A stretch of DNA of 64,000 nucleotides from Bursaphelenchus xylophilus (GCA_904066235.2 CAJFCV020000002.1:10168001-10232000), one strand, 5' to 3'; counted from the first letter of the stretch, positions 10,581 through 22,495 are shown. Numbers and translations are program-made. The notes: generated from the sequence alone by a model not told the origin.

Positions 10581-12950
10581 CTATAAATTCTCGGACTTGG
10601 CAATTTTTTCCACTGTTTCGTAGTCCATATCATGAATATTATAGAACTGATCGCACTTCTTTGACTTTGGGAGGCGTTGCTCAAAATTGTAGCCAAACGA
10701 GGAGTGGTCGACAAATTGGGAATCGGCCGTTTTTCGGTGCCACACCAGGATTTCTTTTGGTTCGTTGTAGCCAAAAGGCTCCAGCTGTTCCATGGTGATG
10801 TTGAGTTGAGAGAGGAAACAGTCTTCCGGCATTGTTCCAGCGCAATGCAGGTTGAATGTGGCGCTGAAATTGGAAGGATGAGCCAAAATTGTGATAAAAA
10901 AATGTGTGGATTGAAAGGGCATGGGAGGTTTTGATCAAAAAAAGCAACTTTTTAAAAGTTACTTACCCCGATTTCAACACCAAATCCAAGTTGACGGCAA
11001 ATCCGGCCATGTCTGTTGCGAATTTTCGTTCGGGTCTCCAAGCTGTTAGCCACCCAACCACCCTTGAATTTTCCACTTTTGGCGCTTCAACTGGGCCGTG
11101 AAGGCCAAATCCGGGTAGTCCTGAAAAGGATTTATATCATCCTTGATGACTAAATTTTCAACTATCAGTTTGTCGGGAAAATAATAAGCCCTCTGTCGCA
11201 TCGAAAATCGCATCGCCGCCGAGAAAATAAATTGTGTCGTGGCAACCTTACATTGTTTTTTCACTTCAGCGATACGATCGGCAAAGCGACAGAGCGTTCA
11301 TTATTTTCCCGACAAACTGATATCGTTTTTTTAACTGAAAAAAATTGTACCTCGGGGCAAAAAGTGGTGATAATTTGTGCGGTTTTAGCGTGTCGCTGCA
11401 ACAATTCAAAAAAAAAGTGCTTTGCACGGTGCATTTGATCCAAAAACACGATTTGCACAGTGCATTTTTATTTTATTTTTTTTCCTAACGTCATACGCGA
11501 TTCACATTTTTTCATAGCGACAAACCATTTTTTTTTCAAAATGCGAGAGAATTCGGGGCTTTGATAAATTATCAGGACTTTTTGCCCTGAGAAAGAACCA
11601 ATTTGTTCTTCGTATTTTATGCTAAGAATCCATCAAAATTCCCTACCGACAGCCCAGATCCCAACTCTCCAGACTTGTCTGACATAATTATCGAATAGTC
11701 GAAGATCGTATCCATTATCATCATCAGCGAAATATATTACAGCATATTTGGCGAAGTTGGCACGATTTTCTCGCAAATATTGCAATGCCAAGTTGCGATG
11801 AGCCCAACCACGGCAAGGCAGACCATTGTTGGTGGATTGTAGATAGGTGTGAGGGATATTCGTTCGCTGAAGAAGCTGTTCGACCATGGGGACGGTCGCG
11901 TCTCCGTCTTCGACGACTATCCAATGAATATTTTGGAGGTGGGTGAGGGTTTGAGAGAGCCTGAAGCGAATACGTAGATCAAGGCGTGTTTTTAATATCA
12001 GTCTGTCGGGAAAATAATGAGCGTTATGTCGCTGCGCGGACCGCGTCGCTGAATTGAAAAGCAATATGATTTTGCTGCGAGCCAATTCATTTTCTCGGCA
12101 GCGATGCGATTATCGGTGCGACAGAGGGCTCATTATTTTCCCGACAGACTGATATGTGTGAGAGAAAATTAAGGAGAGGGGAAGTGATTAAAAAAGCGCT
12201 TCGTAAAAACGGATGATACCGTATAAGAGAGCGTGACAAAACCTAGAAAATTAGGTAATCCGAATTTCCAACTCAAGTTGACCTGTCGAGGCCAAAGAAA
12301 AATATTTGCTGTTTCAAAGATGTACGCACGTTTTTTAGCCAATTTGGCTCTGATTTTGAACTAACCTATCCCTATTTCATTCCATTGTATTCCCTGTGGG
12401 TGGTATTAGAAGTGCATTACATTCATTTCCATTGCATTATCCACGCAGTACATTTATGAGTCATCGCTGACCTGACCCTACAGTAATCCCTCATTCCTTC
12501 AGCATAATTTTTAAAATTTTTAGCCCAAAAATTGTTTCTTCGCAGCGCAGATAAACTAACTTCTCGTAAAAAAGGCAGCGAGGTAAAATACGATATCTAC
12601 AAATTCTGAATTGAATTTACATACATGGTTAAATCAGCCATTCGTTCGGGCCTTTGTCTTGTTGGGGTGATAAGAATGATTTGCTGATTCGACGACCATT
12701 TCGGCGTAACAATATACCTGTCTGGGGTTGTTGGTATCTTTGCGGTAGTTGTCTCAACATGTCGATCAGAACGAGTCTTCCACGTCGTCAGCTCTGGGCC
12801 ACTGGAGACTTGAATAACTTGCATGCAAAAGCCAAAAGAGGCAAGGACCAGGATAAGCGCTACAAGCTTGTCTGAAATAGGGTTGTTGTTATAATTTGTG
12901 TTTGTTCCATGTCTTATATTTTGATAAAACTGAGAATGACCTTTCTGCAA
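10581..12950 (-). CDS. beta-1,3-glucuronyltransferase, GT43 family (gene 2)
   Basis: Exons, in transcript order: 12950-12625, 11960-11647, 11120-10967 and 10863-10581 (stop TAG). The 154-base third exon is too short to stand out as an open frame, but its phases (G|GA, GG|C) join perfectly and supply [15 protein letters not shown] and T-D-M-A-G-F-A. Other marks are [34 protein letters not shown] with the candidate catalytic Glu, and I-L-V-W-H. Role as for gene 1: Golgi glucuronyl transfer to galactose. The start is unsure; a TTTCAG acceptor just before D-K-L-V-A-L suggests an upstream exon with the same phase-1 boundary as gene 1. It lacks the Cys|Arg intron of gene 1 and has one after W-A-V instead. 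Two MITE A copies sit in its introns. Confidence 0.9.
11165..11320. mobile_element. MITE family A copy in intron 2 of GT43 gene 2
   Basis: The ends TCAGTTTGTCGGG and CCCGACAAACTGA are flanked by TA on both sides (11163-11164, 11321-11322). The length of 156 bases and the interior GAAAATCGCATCGCCGCCGA match the family. Confidence 0.9.
11998..12152. mobile_element. MITE family A copy in intron 1 of GT43 gene 2
   Basis: The ends TCAGTCTGTCGGG and CCCGACAGACTGA are flanked by TA on both sides (11996-11997, 12153-12154). The length is 155 bases. Confidence 0.9.
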
Positions 12951-14261
12951 TAAAACTTATTTTTTCTGTTGAAAATTGGCAGAGGTGCTGTAATACTAGC
13001 CAAAAATTCCTTGGAATTTTTCGTGGCCCCGAAATTCCGTTGCGCAAATCAATCCGAAAAATTGATTTGTCGCTCCGAAAAACGGGGATTGGGCGCGACA
13101 TAGTGCAAAAAAACAAAATCGCAAAATCGCACTGCACAAAAGCACTTGTCGGTCAGGGTGCACGGTGCAAAATCTTTTTTCGGGTTCATACAGAGTGCAA
13201 AGTCGCAAAAAATTCCAAGGACTTTTTGTGCAAAGAAAACTTTTGATTTAGCACGGTCCGTGTCGCCGAAATCACTCCAGCGACTTTGTGAACGGGCCAG
13301 TAAAAGCAATATGACTTTTCCAACGCCCAAAGTCTATGAGATTCAGCGCACGACTCAATTACTCTCACTAATGTCATGGTTGACTCGAGAAGTGGCCAAG
13401 TAACCACAGCAATGTTGGGGACATCGTATTTTACAAAAAAAAAACATAACTTGGAGGATACTGTCAAAACATAGCATAATGACAGCCTATTGTGGCAAAT
13501 TTTTTTAGCATCTGAAGCTCCCTTAAAGTCATCAAAATTTCAAAACCAATTTCAACGAAATTTCAAAGCAACTTACCCATAACGTTTCCTTTAGTTCAAC
13601 TGTCTGACCAAACCCCGTTTCCAGAGGTCAACTGCGGAATCGGACGTCTTTCTTCGTTATCAAAGAACACTATTTCCAAATGACTAACAAAAAAAAAGGG
13701 TTTCCGTTCGGCTTTGCAGTAACTCCCACAAGGCAAGAACGCCTTTATATAACGCTTGACCGCAGGGTGTGATGATCATTTCTTGTAGTTTAAGCTTGTC
13801 ATAGCTTCTATTACAACAATTAGTGACCACGAGAAAGGCGAAGGGACTGTGGGTGGTCTGGCTTGATCTCTTTGGATGATGATGTTGATGACGGGGATGA
13901 AAGAAAGGGGAAGTTGAATTGGTTGTTGGTCTGTTTTGTGACAGCGAAAGGAGAAGATAAAAGATGAACGAAGAAACTACAGTGAAGAATTATGAAATTG
14001 GGAAAGCGATGTGGTAAAGTTGCTGTACTGGCCGGAAAGGTCTTGCCGCTCAATAAAAATCATAAACACTCATCTTCATGCAAGTTTCATTACTTTTTCG
14101 AACAACAACCTCCGATGGATGTCAGCAGACATGGCTAGAGAGCCGGGCTTTTGGCATTTCCGGATCCTCGCCCCAATCCCCGTCAAACTCGGTCCATTTT
14201 CAGCATCTTCAAAGTCTGGCCCGTGTGTCCCCTATGGCCGTCACGGCCTCTAAAAAATTGA
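12951..14261. other. intergenic, no gene
   Basis: Only short frames occur. At 13,080-13,300 there are decayed copies of the composite GCAC repeat (a GCGACTTTGTGAACGG end at 13,270). GTAAAATACG occurs in reverse at 13,425. Confidence 0.4.
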
Positions 14262-14709
14262 CAGGGGAAGTACCCCAAGTGTGGCGCTCAGATTTTGAGG
14301 AAACTGGGCACAAGTTTAGTATAATTTGTTCTAAAATACATGTGAGAATTTTAGCTCGCGTTTTGCAGAAACAGCCGAGATTTTTAGTTCGAAAGTTGGC
14401 GAAAATTTGACACTTTTTGCCGAATTTTGGGACGAAAAGTTTCATACATATTTCTACCGTAAAGGATAACGTTTCCACAAAAAAACATTTTTTTCCGCAC
14501 TAAACTAGCAAAGTTATGGCCAAAAAGTGCTTTTCTCTCTGACCGCTCTCCGTGTTTACCGTACTCTCTCGGTGGCAAAGATCATTCAACATCTCGGCGG
14601 CGCTTGCAAAGCGCAGGCTAAAACTTTTAAGAATCGATACTTAGTCTATGCTCGACGTGTGCGCAAAATTTAAAGAAAATCTGAGCGTCCACTTGGGGTA
14701 CTTTCCCTG
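14262..14709. mobile_element. MITE family B copy (3-bp target duplication)
   Basis: The left end CAGGGGAAGTACCCCAAGTG faces GGGGTACTTTCCCTG, and TGA stands on both sides (14259-14261, 14710-14712). The 448-bp interior matches the copies at 27,043 and 42,937. The 3-bp duplication of form TNA points to a Harbinger-like mobiliser (inference). Confidence 0.85.
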
Positions 14710-15339
14710 TGAGTTAAGGCGTCCTCCTCCAAGCACATGCCGTCACAAAGCAGAACCCCAGCAATTTGGACAGTTTCACATTGTAACGCCAAAACTAGAG
14801 CGAAACTATAAACCTTTCATTCTTTCTATTTTAGCCCGCAATACAAAAATTGTCGAGCAACCCGACAGTAATTTTCAGTCGACTAGAAACCAACAAAATC
14901 GTATATAATTTGTTGATGTGCCCAGTGTAACATCTAAATGATATCCTACGAACCATTCTCGGTCCACTGAAGAATGGAATTTCTTTTGTGCGGGCTTTTG
15001 TAACGGTCACAAGGCCCGAAAGAGTCGAGGCAATCAATCAAGATGATAAGAAACTTGGTTAGGAAACCCATTCATTTCAAGCGCAGACGACCGCAATGGA
15101 ATCACAGTGAAAGAAGCACGTGGGAGGCATGTGAATTCTTGGGTTTTTGGACTGTTCTTTGTATAAAGAAATTGAAAAAAATTTTTTTTGAGCGCAAATT
15201 AGTACAAAAAAAAAGAATTTTAAGCGTTGCACTGCGGAATTTAGAAATTTTTATCCCTCGCGGTGCAGAAAATATAATACTTTTCAAACTGTGATTTTTT
15301 TTATTTCTTAATGCCCAGTGCAGTTTTCTTTCTTTTTTG
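14710..15339. other. intergenic, no feature recognised
   Basis: There is no convincing frame, and no repeat apart from T and A runs. Confidence 0.4.
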
Positions 15340-15790
15340 TCGCACAGTGCAATTTAAATTTGTCCTGCACAGTGCGTTTTTAGAAGAATTTTTTCGGAGC
15401 GCAGTGCTATTTGGCCTGATTTTTAGAGTTGAAAAAAATTGAAAAAATGCTTTACAGATGCAAGTGATTTTTTTTTATTTTTACCGCACAGTGCAATTTA
15501 AATTTGCCTTTGCACAGTGCATTTTTTATTTTTTATTTGGAGCGCACTGTGCGACAAGGTCATTTTTTAACTGCACCGTGCAACTTCAAAACTTTTTTAC
15601 CGCACAGTGCAGTTCGAAAAAACATCGCGGTGTCGCTGTTGATTTTTTGGCCGCAATGTGCATTTTTAATTTTTGTTTGGACCGCACTGTGCGACAAAAT
15701 GATTTTTTGAACGCACTGTGCAATTTTTTGATTTTTTTATTGCACAGTGCTGTTCAAAAAAAAGAACAGCACGTCGCGATGCCGCAATTG
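15340..15790. repeat. GCAC-N-GTGC motif cluster
   Basis: About a dozen copies of GCACAGTGC / GCACTGTGC and variants lie 25-60 bases apart in T-rich sequence. The translation S-A-V / C-T-V-Q in the 196-codon frame over this stretch is only the motif being read, so no gene is called. Confidence 0.85.
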
Positions 15791-15810
15791 ATTTTTTCTA
15801 GGCGCACCGC

Positions 15811-16031
15811 ACGTCAAACTGAGGAGTCCGGTGACCGGAATAGACTCTTCGCTATCTGTTTTTTACACTTCGTCTTGATTTCCAGAGAAAGAGAGAAAAA
15901 AGACACGCAAAAGCGTACTCTCTCGCCCCAAAAATTCCCCATTTCTTCCCCGACAAAACGTTTTTTCGCGTCTTTTTTTTGGCCTTGCCAATCCATTCAC
16001 CGGAATGTTTTAGCTTATCTCAGTTTGACGT
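15811..16031. repeat. dispersed repeat E, copy 2
   Basis: It begins GTCAAACTGAG and ends CTCAGTTTGAC, giving inverted ends. It carries GGTGACCGGAATAGACTC and CCATTTCTTCCCCGAC in reverse order to copy 1 at 9213. Some extra sequence (about 15,890-15,935) is absent from copy 1. Confidence 0.7.
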
Positions 16032-16141
16032 GCACCGTGCATTTTTAACCATTGTTTTGCGACAAGATAATTTTCTGAAGTGAGCGTGACAATCCTGAAT
16101 TCTTATTTTACAATAGATATAATCGTATTCCACAGTAATTA

Positions 16142-17106
16142 TTAGGTTGATGCAAAAGGAATTGCGGATTTTTTAATTTATTCGTATTTTTTTATAGGAT
16201 AGCTCAATTCAAAAATGGAAAAAGGTATATAGTAGTAAATTTTAAGAGGATTTTTTCTGTATATGTGCTATTCTTATAAAAGTTATCAAACGTTACCATA
16301 AGTTACCACGAAGGTACCCTAAACATGTTAGTACATTTTAAACCAATTTTTTTACATATTTTTTTGCGGCTTTATCCATTTTTGAAAATATTTTGATAAA
16401 ATACGTTATATTCTATCAAAAAACAAAAAAAAACCCCATTTTTGGCAAAGCGTTAAAACGCTATCCCAAAAATTCAAATTTCAGCAAATTTTACAAATCG
16501 TGTCATATCTTTTTTTTAATAAGTCCAAAATAAAAAATTCTTTTTGCTTTCGATTAGTAACAACATTTTTAAGATTTTTGTGACAAAAAACATCAAAATC
16601 AAAAAAATTTATTTTTTTGACATTTTTGACCAAAAAATAAAATTCAAGATTTTGATGTCTTTTTTTCACGAAAGCCTTAAAAATGTTGTTACTAATCGAA
16701 AGCAAAAAGAATTTTTTATTTTGGACTTATTAAAAAAAAGATATGACACGATTTGTAAAATTTGCTGAAATTTGAATTTTTGGGATAGCGTTTTAACGCT
16801 TTGCCAAAAATGGGGTTTTTTTTTGTTTTTTGATAGAATATAACGTATTTTATCAAAATATTTTCAAAAATGGATAAAGCCGCAAAAAAATATGTAAAAA
16901 AATTGGTTTAAAATGTACTAACATGTTTAGGGTACCTTCGTGGTAACTTATGGTAACGTTTGATAACTTTTATAAGAATAGCACATATACAGAAAAAATC
17001 CTCTTAAAATTTACTACTATATACCTTTTTCCATTTTTTAATTGAGCTATCCATAAAAAAATACGAATAAATTAAAAAATCCGCAATTCCTTTTGCATCA
17101 ACCTAA
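16142..17106. mobile_element. 965-bp palindromic mariner-type MITE
   Basis: Both ends read TTAGGTTGATGCAAAAGG inward and both are flanked by TA (16140-16141, 17107-17108). The element is a near-perfect palindrome: for example ACCATAAGTTACCACGAAGG at 16,295 is mirrored at about 16,930, and the centre lies near 16,620. The terminus resembles Hsmar1/MADE1-type mariner ends. It has no transposase and would form a hairpin of about 480 bp. It ends 97 bases from the stop codon of the MSP-domain gene. Confidence 0.9.
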
Positions 17107-17173
17107 TATAACCATTTTCAAGCATAAAAACAAACTTTTCCATCCAAAACTCCTGCAAATTTCCCATTTCCAT

Positions 17174-17179
17174 TTTATT
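17174..17179 (-). terminator. poly(A) signal of the MSP-domain gene
   Basis: TTTATT on the plus strand reads AATAAA on the minus strand, 24 bases after the stop codon. Confidence 0.5.
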
Positions 17180-17202
17180 TTCAGTAAATCTTCGACAAAA
17201 TC

Positions 17203-20200
17203 TCAATCATTCTGGAAGGTGGCGTTCAACTTGATGGACTGGATGTTCTTGGGATGTTTTTGGAAAAAGTGTTCCGGGTCTTGATCGCCCTTCTCGCTCT
17301 CCGCGTACTCCAACATGAACTTGTTCTTCTTTTTCTGGATTTTCTCCAGATCCTTGGGGTTTTGAGGCTCCAAAATGGCGGCGAAAATCTGCATGGACCT
17401 TGGGGCAATCGCGCAAAAGTTGGGGCGGACACGGAAGGGGCCGGGATTCGTGATCAGGACCTTCACAAACATGTGTTTGTCCGTGTTGTTGATGGCACAG
17501 ATCGGCGAAGTAACGGCGTCATCATAGGGTCCGCGGAAGATCAAATCCGACTCCGGCTCCACAATGAAGGGCTGGTTGTTGTCGTATTCCACTTCTTCAC
17601 CGTCCACGTCGTCCTTTTCGCCTTCCAGGAGGAGTTTCTGAAAAAAAATATTTTTGAAAAAAAGTTTTTTATTTTTTTATTTTTGCACTGTGCAAAAAAA
17701 AATAAATTGAGAAATGCACAGTGCAAAAATTCAAAAATAAGAAATCATCGCACTGTCCAAAAATAAAGCTCAAATCTGCTGCACAGTGCAAAAAAAATTG
17801 ACCTCACAAATTGCACAGTGCAAAAAAATTTGACCTCAAGAACTGCACGGGGCAGAAAAATGAGACTTTCCAAACTGCAGGGTGCGAAAAAATTGACCCC
17901 AACAACACCACAGTGCAAAAAAATTGACCTCAAGAACTGCACAGTGCGAAAAAATTAGACTTTACGAACTGCACAGTGCAAAAAAATTGACCTCAAGAAC
18001 TGCACAGTGCGAAAAAATTAGACTTTACAAACTGCACAGTGCAAAAAAATTTGACTTCAACAACTGCACGGGGCAAAAAAATGAGACTTTCCGAATTGCA
18101 CGGTGCGAAAATATTGACGCCAAGAACTCCACAGTGCAAAAAAATTTGACCTCACAATTTGCACGGTGCAAAAAATTAAACTTTATGAACTGCACGGTGC
18201 AAAAAAAATGGAAAAAATGTCAATGCACAGTGCAAAAAAATGCAAAAAAGTGCACTGTGCAAAATAAAAAAAGGTTAGAAAAGTGCACCGTGCAGAAAAC
18301 AACATTAAAAAAACGCACCGTGCAGAAATAAAAAATCCAAAAAATTGCACTGTGCAAAAAAATTTTTTTTTGAAAAATAGCACCATGCAAAAACCAAAAG
18401 TCCAAAACAATGCACCGTGCAAAAAATTGTTAAAAAAATTGCACCGTTAAAAACCAAAAGTCCAAAAAATTGCACCGTGCAAAAGCCAAAAAATCAAAAA
18501 AAAAAAAAAAAAAAAATATATCCTCAAAAAAATCTTCGTAATCAACCCTATTTTCCCCTCACTTACCACCGGAATTCTGTTGAACTGGACTCGGTTCTTC
18601 TTCCCATCAATATCTCTCCAGAACTTTTTATCTTCTTGGGCCTTTTTCGAGACCGCCGTTTGGATGATGATTCGATGGTTCTCCTTTTTGCATTTGGCCG
18701 GATTTTTCAGGATCTCCAGACGAATCGCGGCCACGGCCGATTGTCCGGGAAGGATGACATTCTGCTTGTTCTTGACCCTATAGAATTTGGGCTGGGTGGC
18801 CATGACTTTATAGTGGACAATTTCGCCGCTCACATTCTTCAGATTAATGTCCACAATCTGTTGACGGTCGTAAGGGTCTGAAAAGAAGATTTTTAGAAAA
18901 AATTTACAAAAATTTTCAAAAAAAAAAAAAAAAAATAAAAAAATTTTTTTTTTCTGAAAATGAAAAATTCCCCAAAAAATAAAGTCAAAAACCTCAAAAT
19001 ATTCTCAAAAAACCCCCGTCGTCTCAAAATAATCAAAAAAATCCCAAAAAGACCAAAACTTTATATTACACCAGGCAAAATTGAACCGAACCCCAAAACT
19101 TACGAGCATAAACAACTTTTCCAGGCTCCACTTCCACATTCAGCTTCTCTTTGCGATCAGCGTTCAGGGACGGACCGCCAGAATACTTGTGCTTCTCTGA
19201 AAACAAAAAAAATTATCCAAAAATTCAAAATTCTGCACTGTGCAGACAGACCCCCCAAAAAATTGCACTGTGCGGTGTCAAAAAACATTATTGCACCGTG
19301 CATTTTTTAAAAATTCCGCTTGAATCATCGCGGGTCAAACTTGAAAATCAAACCGCACAGTGCGACTCACCAAGCGACAAAATCAACTGCACAGTGCAGT
19401 CAAAAAATCTTTTCGCACAGTGCAATATTTTGTCGCAACTGCACAGTGCAATTGATCATGCGACAAAATTCTTTGCACAGTGCAGTCAAAAAAAAAAACT
19501 TTTCGCACTGTGCAACATTTTTTTCGCAACTGCACAGTGCAACTGGAAGAGCGACAAAATTCATTGCACAGTGCAATTGATCATGCGACAAAATCATTTG
19601 CACAGTGCAGTCAAACAAACGACTTTTCGCACCGTGCAGCATCTTGTCGCCACTGCACAGTGCAATTGATCAAGCGACAAAATTAATTGCACAGTGCAGT
19701 CACACAAAGGACTTTTCGCACCGTGCGAAATTGTGTCGCAACTGCACAGTGCAATCAAGCAACAAAATTCACTGCACAGTGCAGTCAAAAAAGGAAGACG
19801 CAAAGTGCAACATCTTGTCGCCACTGCACAGTGCATCAGAATTTGTTGTATTCCTCCGCCTGCACTGTGCACTCCCAAAAGTCGCTTACGTTTGGCTCCA
19901 GCTCCCTTTGCGCCGGCCTTGGCATCCGCTTTAGCGTCCTCCTTGGCTTCCTTGGTTTCTCCCTTGTCCTTATCCTTTGCATCCTTCTCTTTGGCATCTT
20001 TTTCCTTCCCCTCCTTGTCCTTCAACTCCTTTTCCTTGGCTTCCTTTTCTTTCTGGGCCTTCAACTTGGCCAAACGTTCCTTTTCCTTCTCCAACTCCTC
20101 CTTTTCCTTGGCCAAACGTTCCTTTTCTTCTTCCAGTCGCTTCTTCTCGGCTTCCAAGCGCTTGGCTTCGGCTTTTTCGGCTTCTTCGCGTTCCTGAAGT

Positions 20201-21730
20201 TGGCGTTTTTGCTCTGCCAGGGCTTTTTCACGCTCCTTGTCGGCTTGATTTCCGACCGGTGCTGGGGTCAGCTTCGCATCCGCAGTGTTGGATTCATCAA
20301 CTGTTTTGACAGTGCTGGCTGAAAATTTCTTGTCAAAAAAAATTTTGACGAAATGTCACCAAAATTATTGGATTTTCAAAAACAAAAAATTACCTTGAGT
20401 TTTGGCAGCTCCGATTTGGCTAGCATTTGCTTGACCAGCAGCACCTGAAATTATCAATTATTCGACGGAATGTCAACAAATTTTATCGATTTTGACGAAA
20501 TGTCACAAAAATTATTGATTCGGAAAAATGCGTCACAAATTTTTGGAAATCGACCAGGTGTAGCCTAAAAGTCAAAAAATAAACGAAAACACGGCCTACC
20601 TTTGCTTGCGGGACCTCCAGGCCGAGCATTCTGGCCATTGACGGGACCTTGACCAAAGTAGACGGATTGGACAAATTTGTCATCAGCGCCGGGTGGAGGG
20701 CCTTGACCGCCTCCTAAAACACGAGAAACTCAATATTCCACTCAGTAAAAACATCGCTTACCCGCAGGGTATTCCGTAGGACCAGCGGCATCCTTTCCGA
20801 AATACTGCTGGTTTCCGGCCTGAGCAGCTCCTGGTTTTGGAGACGCACTTGGTCTAGCTGGGCCTAAACGTCAATAAAAATCCACTCAAATGTCAAGCAA
20901 ACGCACTCGGACTCGATTGTCCCACATAATTGGATTGCTGATATTTACTACCCGTCTGTGCTCCAATATACGCCGATTGTGCTGGTTGACCGGTTTTCTT
21001 CGGCGGTGGAGTGCCTGCTTTTGGGACTTGAGACAGCTGGACTGGCTGGGAAGAGGCTGAGCGACAAAATAAATAATTTTAAATGGACTTACGAGGAGGA
21101 ATCTCGGCCGAGTCCCCCTCACTGCTGGATGGAGGCAGTTGATTGGCTGGGACCGGGGTCAGCTCCTGATTCTGCTGCTGAGCACCCGGCTTGTTTTGTG
21201 GCGCCTTCTGAGGGCCTTGCCCGAGGTAGACCGATTGCAAATGCCAAGCTGAAAGGGACAGGAAAATAGAAAAGTTGTCTTGAAAAATCGAAATTTTAGG
21301 TTGAGTTTTGAAAAAAATGTCATAACTTTTGTTAAAGTAAGAAAGATGCAGCAAAATTTTGAGGAATTACAACTGATAGAATGTAAATCACAATATCGCA
21401 ATGGATTTTTAACAAGTTAGCTTTCGGGTAACTTTTTTGATAGTTTATGTTAATCATCCCACATAAGGAGGGCACCCCGTATTTTAAAAATAAACATCTT
21501 GAAATGCAAAATAATCACATCTAAATACTCTACGAGCCATTTCACTGCACTCTAGAAGTTCAAAATACCATTTTTTTCCGACAATTCTATCAACTATGAC
21601 ATCATCAAAAAAGACGTGGTTTCAATCAAACTTTTGACAAAAAACAACTTATAAACAATCGCAAAGACTCTAAATTTCAACATAAAATAATCTACAACCC
21701 CTAAACGTTCCGTATTTTACCTTCAACCAT
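17203..21730 (-). CDS. protein with two MSP domains and a Q/P-rich, KE-rich N-terminus
   Basis: Exons in order: 21730-21721, 21248-21093, 21056 to about 20946, 20863-20762, 20713-20600, 20444-20394, 20318-19890, 19196-19104, 18877-18567 and 17637-17203 (TGA). Phases join throughout; only the third donor is unsure. The N-terminus has repeated Q-S-V-Y-x-G-Q-G-P units (Q-S-V-Y-L-G-Q-G-P, Q-S-A-Y-I-G-A-Q, Q-Q-S-N-Y-V-G-Q, Q-S-V-Y-F-G-Q-G-P). A long Lys/Glu segment follows (E-K-E-R-L-A-K-E-K-E), probably coiled coil. Then come two MSP-type beta-sandwich domains, around V-E-P-G-K-V-V-Y and F-I-V-E-P-E-S-D-L. MSP domains act in sperm motility filaments or bind FFAT motifs; which role applies here is unknown. 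Introns 18,878-19,103 and 20,319-20,393 are short, while two others are packed with GCAC motifs. Exon 1 encodes only Met-Val-Glu. Confidence 0.85.
17683..18482. repeat. GCAC-N-GTGC array in the last intron of the MSP-domain gene
   Basis: About two dozen copies of the core (GCACAGTGC, GCACCGTGC, GCACTGTGC and one-base variants) recur at about 32 bases (for example 17781, 17813, 17845). Spacers are private to this array (TTGACCTCAAGAACT and TTAGACTTTACGAACT alternate). The array takes up nearly all of the intron 17,638-18,566. Confidence 0.9.
19233..19872. repeat. GCAC-N-GTGC array in another intron of the MSP-domain gene
   Basis: Over 20 cores lie between 19,233 and 19,872, with spacers of a different kind (GCGACAAAAT and TTGATCATGCGACAAA recur). 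Most cores alternate between GCACAGTGC and GCACTGTGC forms. The array fills the intron between the KE-rich exon and the first MSP-domain exon. Confidence 0.9.
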
Positions 21731-21977
21731 GGCGACAGCTGATTACTCCCGTGCCAACAATGCTTTCTCTTGAATTCGAGTGTTTTCTCGCCCTTCCAGA
21801 CGACAGACCGAAGAGACCGACCGCGTTCGACCGCACAAGACCTGAGACTGATGATGAGTTTCAAAATTTTCATGGGAATCAACCAAAAATTGGTGAGAAT
21901 TGACAGCTTTTGCAACTTTCCCAAGCATTTTCTCACGATCAGGCTTGTGCAAGTGGGAAAAGAGGAAATGAGCCAGT

Positions 21978-22049
21978 GACTCCGTGGCGCAACGGTAGCG
22001 CGTCTGACTCCAGATCAGAAGGTTGCGTGTTCGAATCACGTCGGGGTCA
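21978..22049 (+). tRNA. tRNA-Trp (CCA)
   Basis: The acceptor GACTCCG pairs with CGGGGTC. The D arm contains TGGCGCAACGGTAGCG, the anticodon loop is CTCCAGA with anticodon CCA, and the T loop is TTCGAAT. It is 72 nt long, with A and B boxes intact and a T run after it (22,058-22,066) as a pol III terminator. It is divergent to the MSP-domain gene, whose start is 248 bases to the left. Confidence 0.95.
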
Positions 22050-22145
22050 AAGTCCTTTTTTTTTGACCGATTTTTTGTTGGAAAATATAATTTCAGGGTA
22101 AATAAATGTTTTGCTGGTCGTTATGGATATAAGAGATGAGATAAA

Positions 22146-22495
22146 GGTTTTTGTTCAAAAATTTTGAATTTTTTTCGAATTCACTTTTTTTTGAAAAAGA
22201 GAGTAAAAATTTCATGGGTGGGAGAGTAGGAATCAAAATAGCTTTCAAAATTTCGATTTTTGGAGTAAATTCCGAGTTTACTTTTTTTCGCCTTTTTTTG
22301 GAGTAAACTCAGCATTTAGCCGAAGGTCCGGCGAGTAAATCCTGAGTTTACTCCCGAAAATCGATTTTTTTTCAAATTTTGGAGTAAACTTCGTGTTTAC
22401 TTTTTTTGGCATTTTTAGGAGTAAAAAAAATTTTTACTCCAAAATCGAAAAAAAAGTGAATTCGAAAAAAATTCAAAATTTTTTCGCGAAATCTT
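22146..22495. repeat. foldback repeat D, copy 1 (TTTACTC-rich)
   Basis: TTTTGAATTTTTTTCGAATT at about 22,161 is mirrored at about 22,457. Inside, GAGTAAACT / GAGTTTACT units recur on both strands (22,263-22,435). The same inner block occurs at 27,560 and 49,935. Confidence 0.65.

Noticed and set aside
15458..16048. 196-codon open frame
   Set aside because: It reads through the GCAC motif cluster (F-x-C-T-V-Q and S-A-V runs) and repeat E. Similar frames occur on both strands wherever the motif is clustered.
17683..18482. CRISPR-like array (regular short repeat with spacers)
   Set aside because: The core is only 9 bases, spacers are similar to each other within an array, there are no cas genes, and the DNA is clearly eukaryotic.
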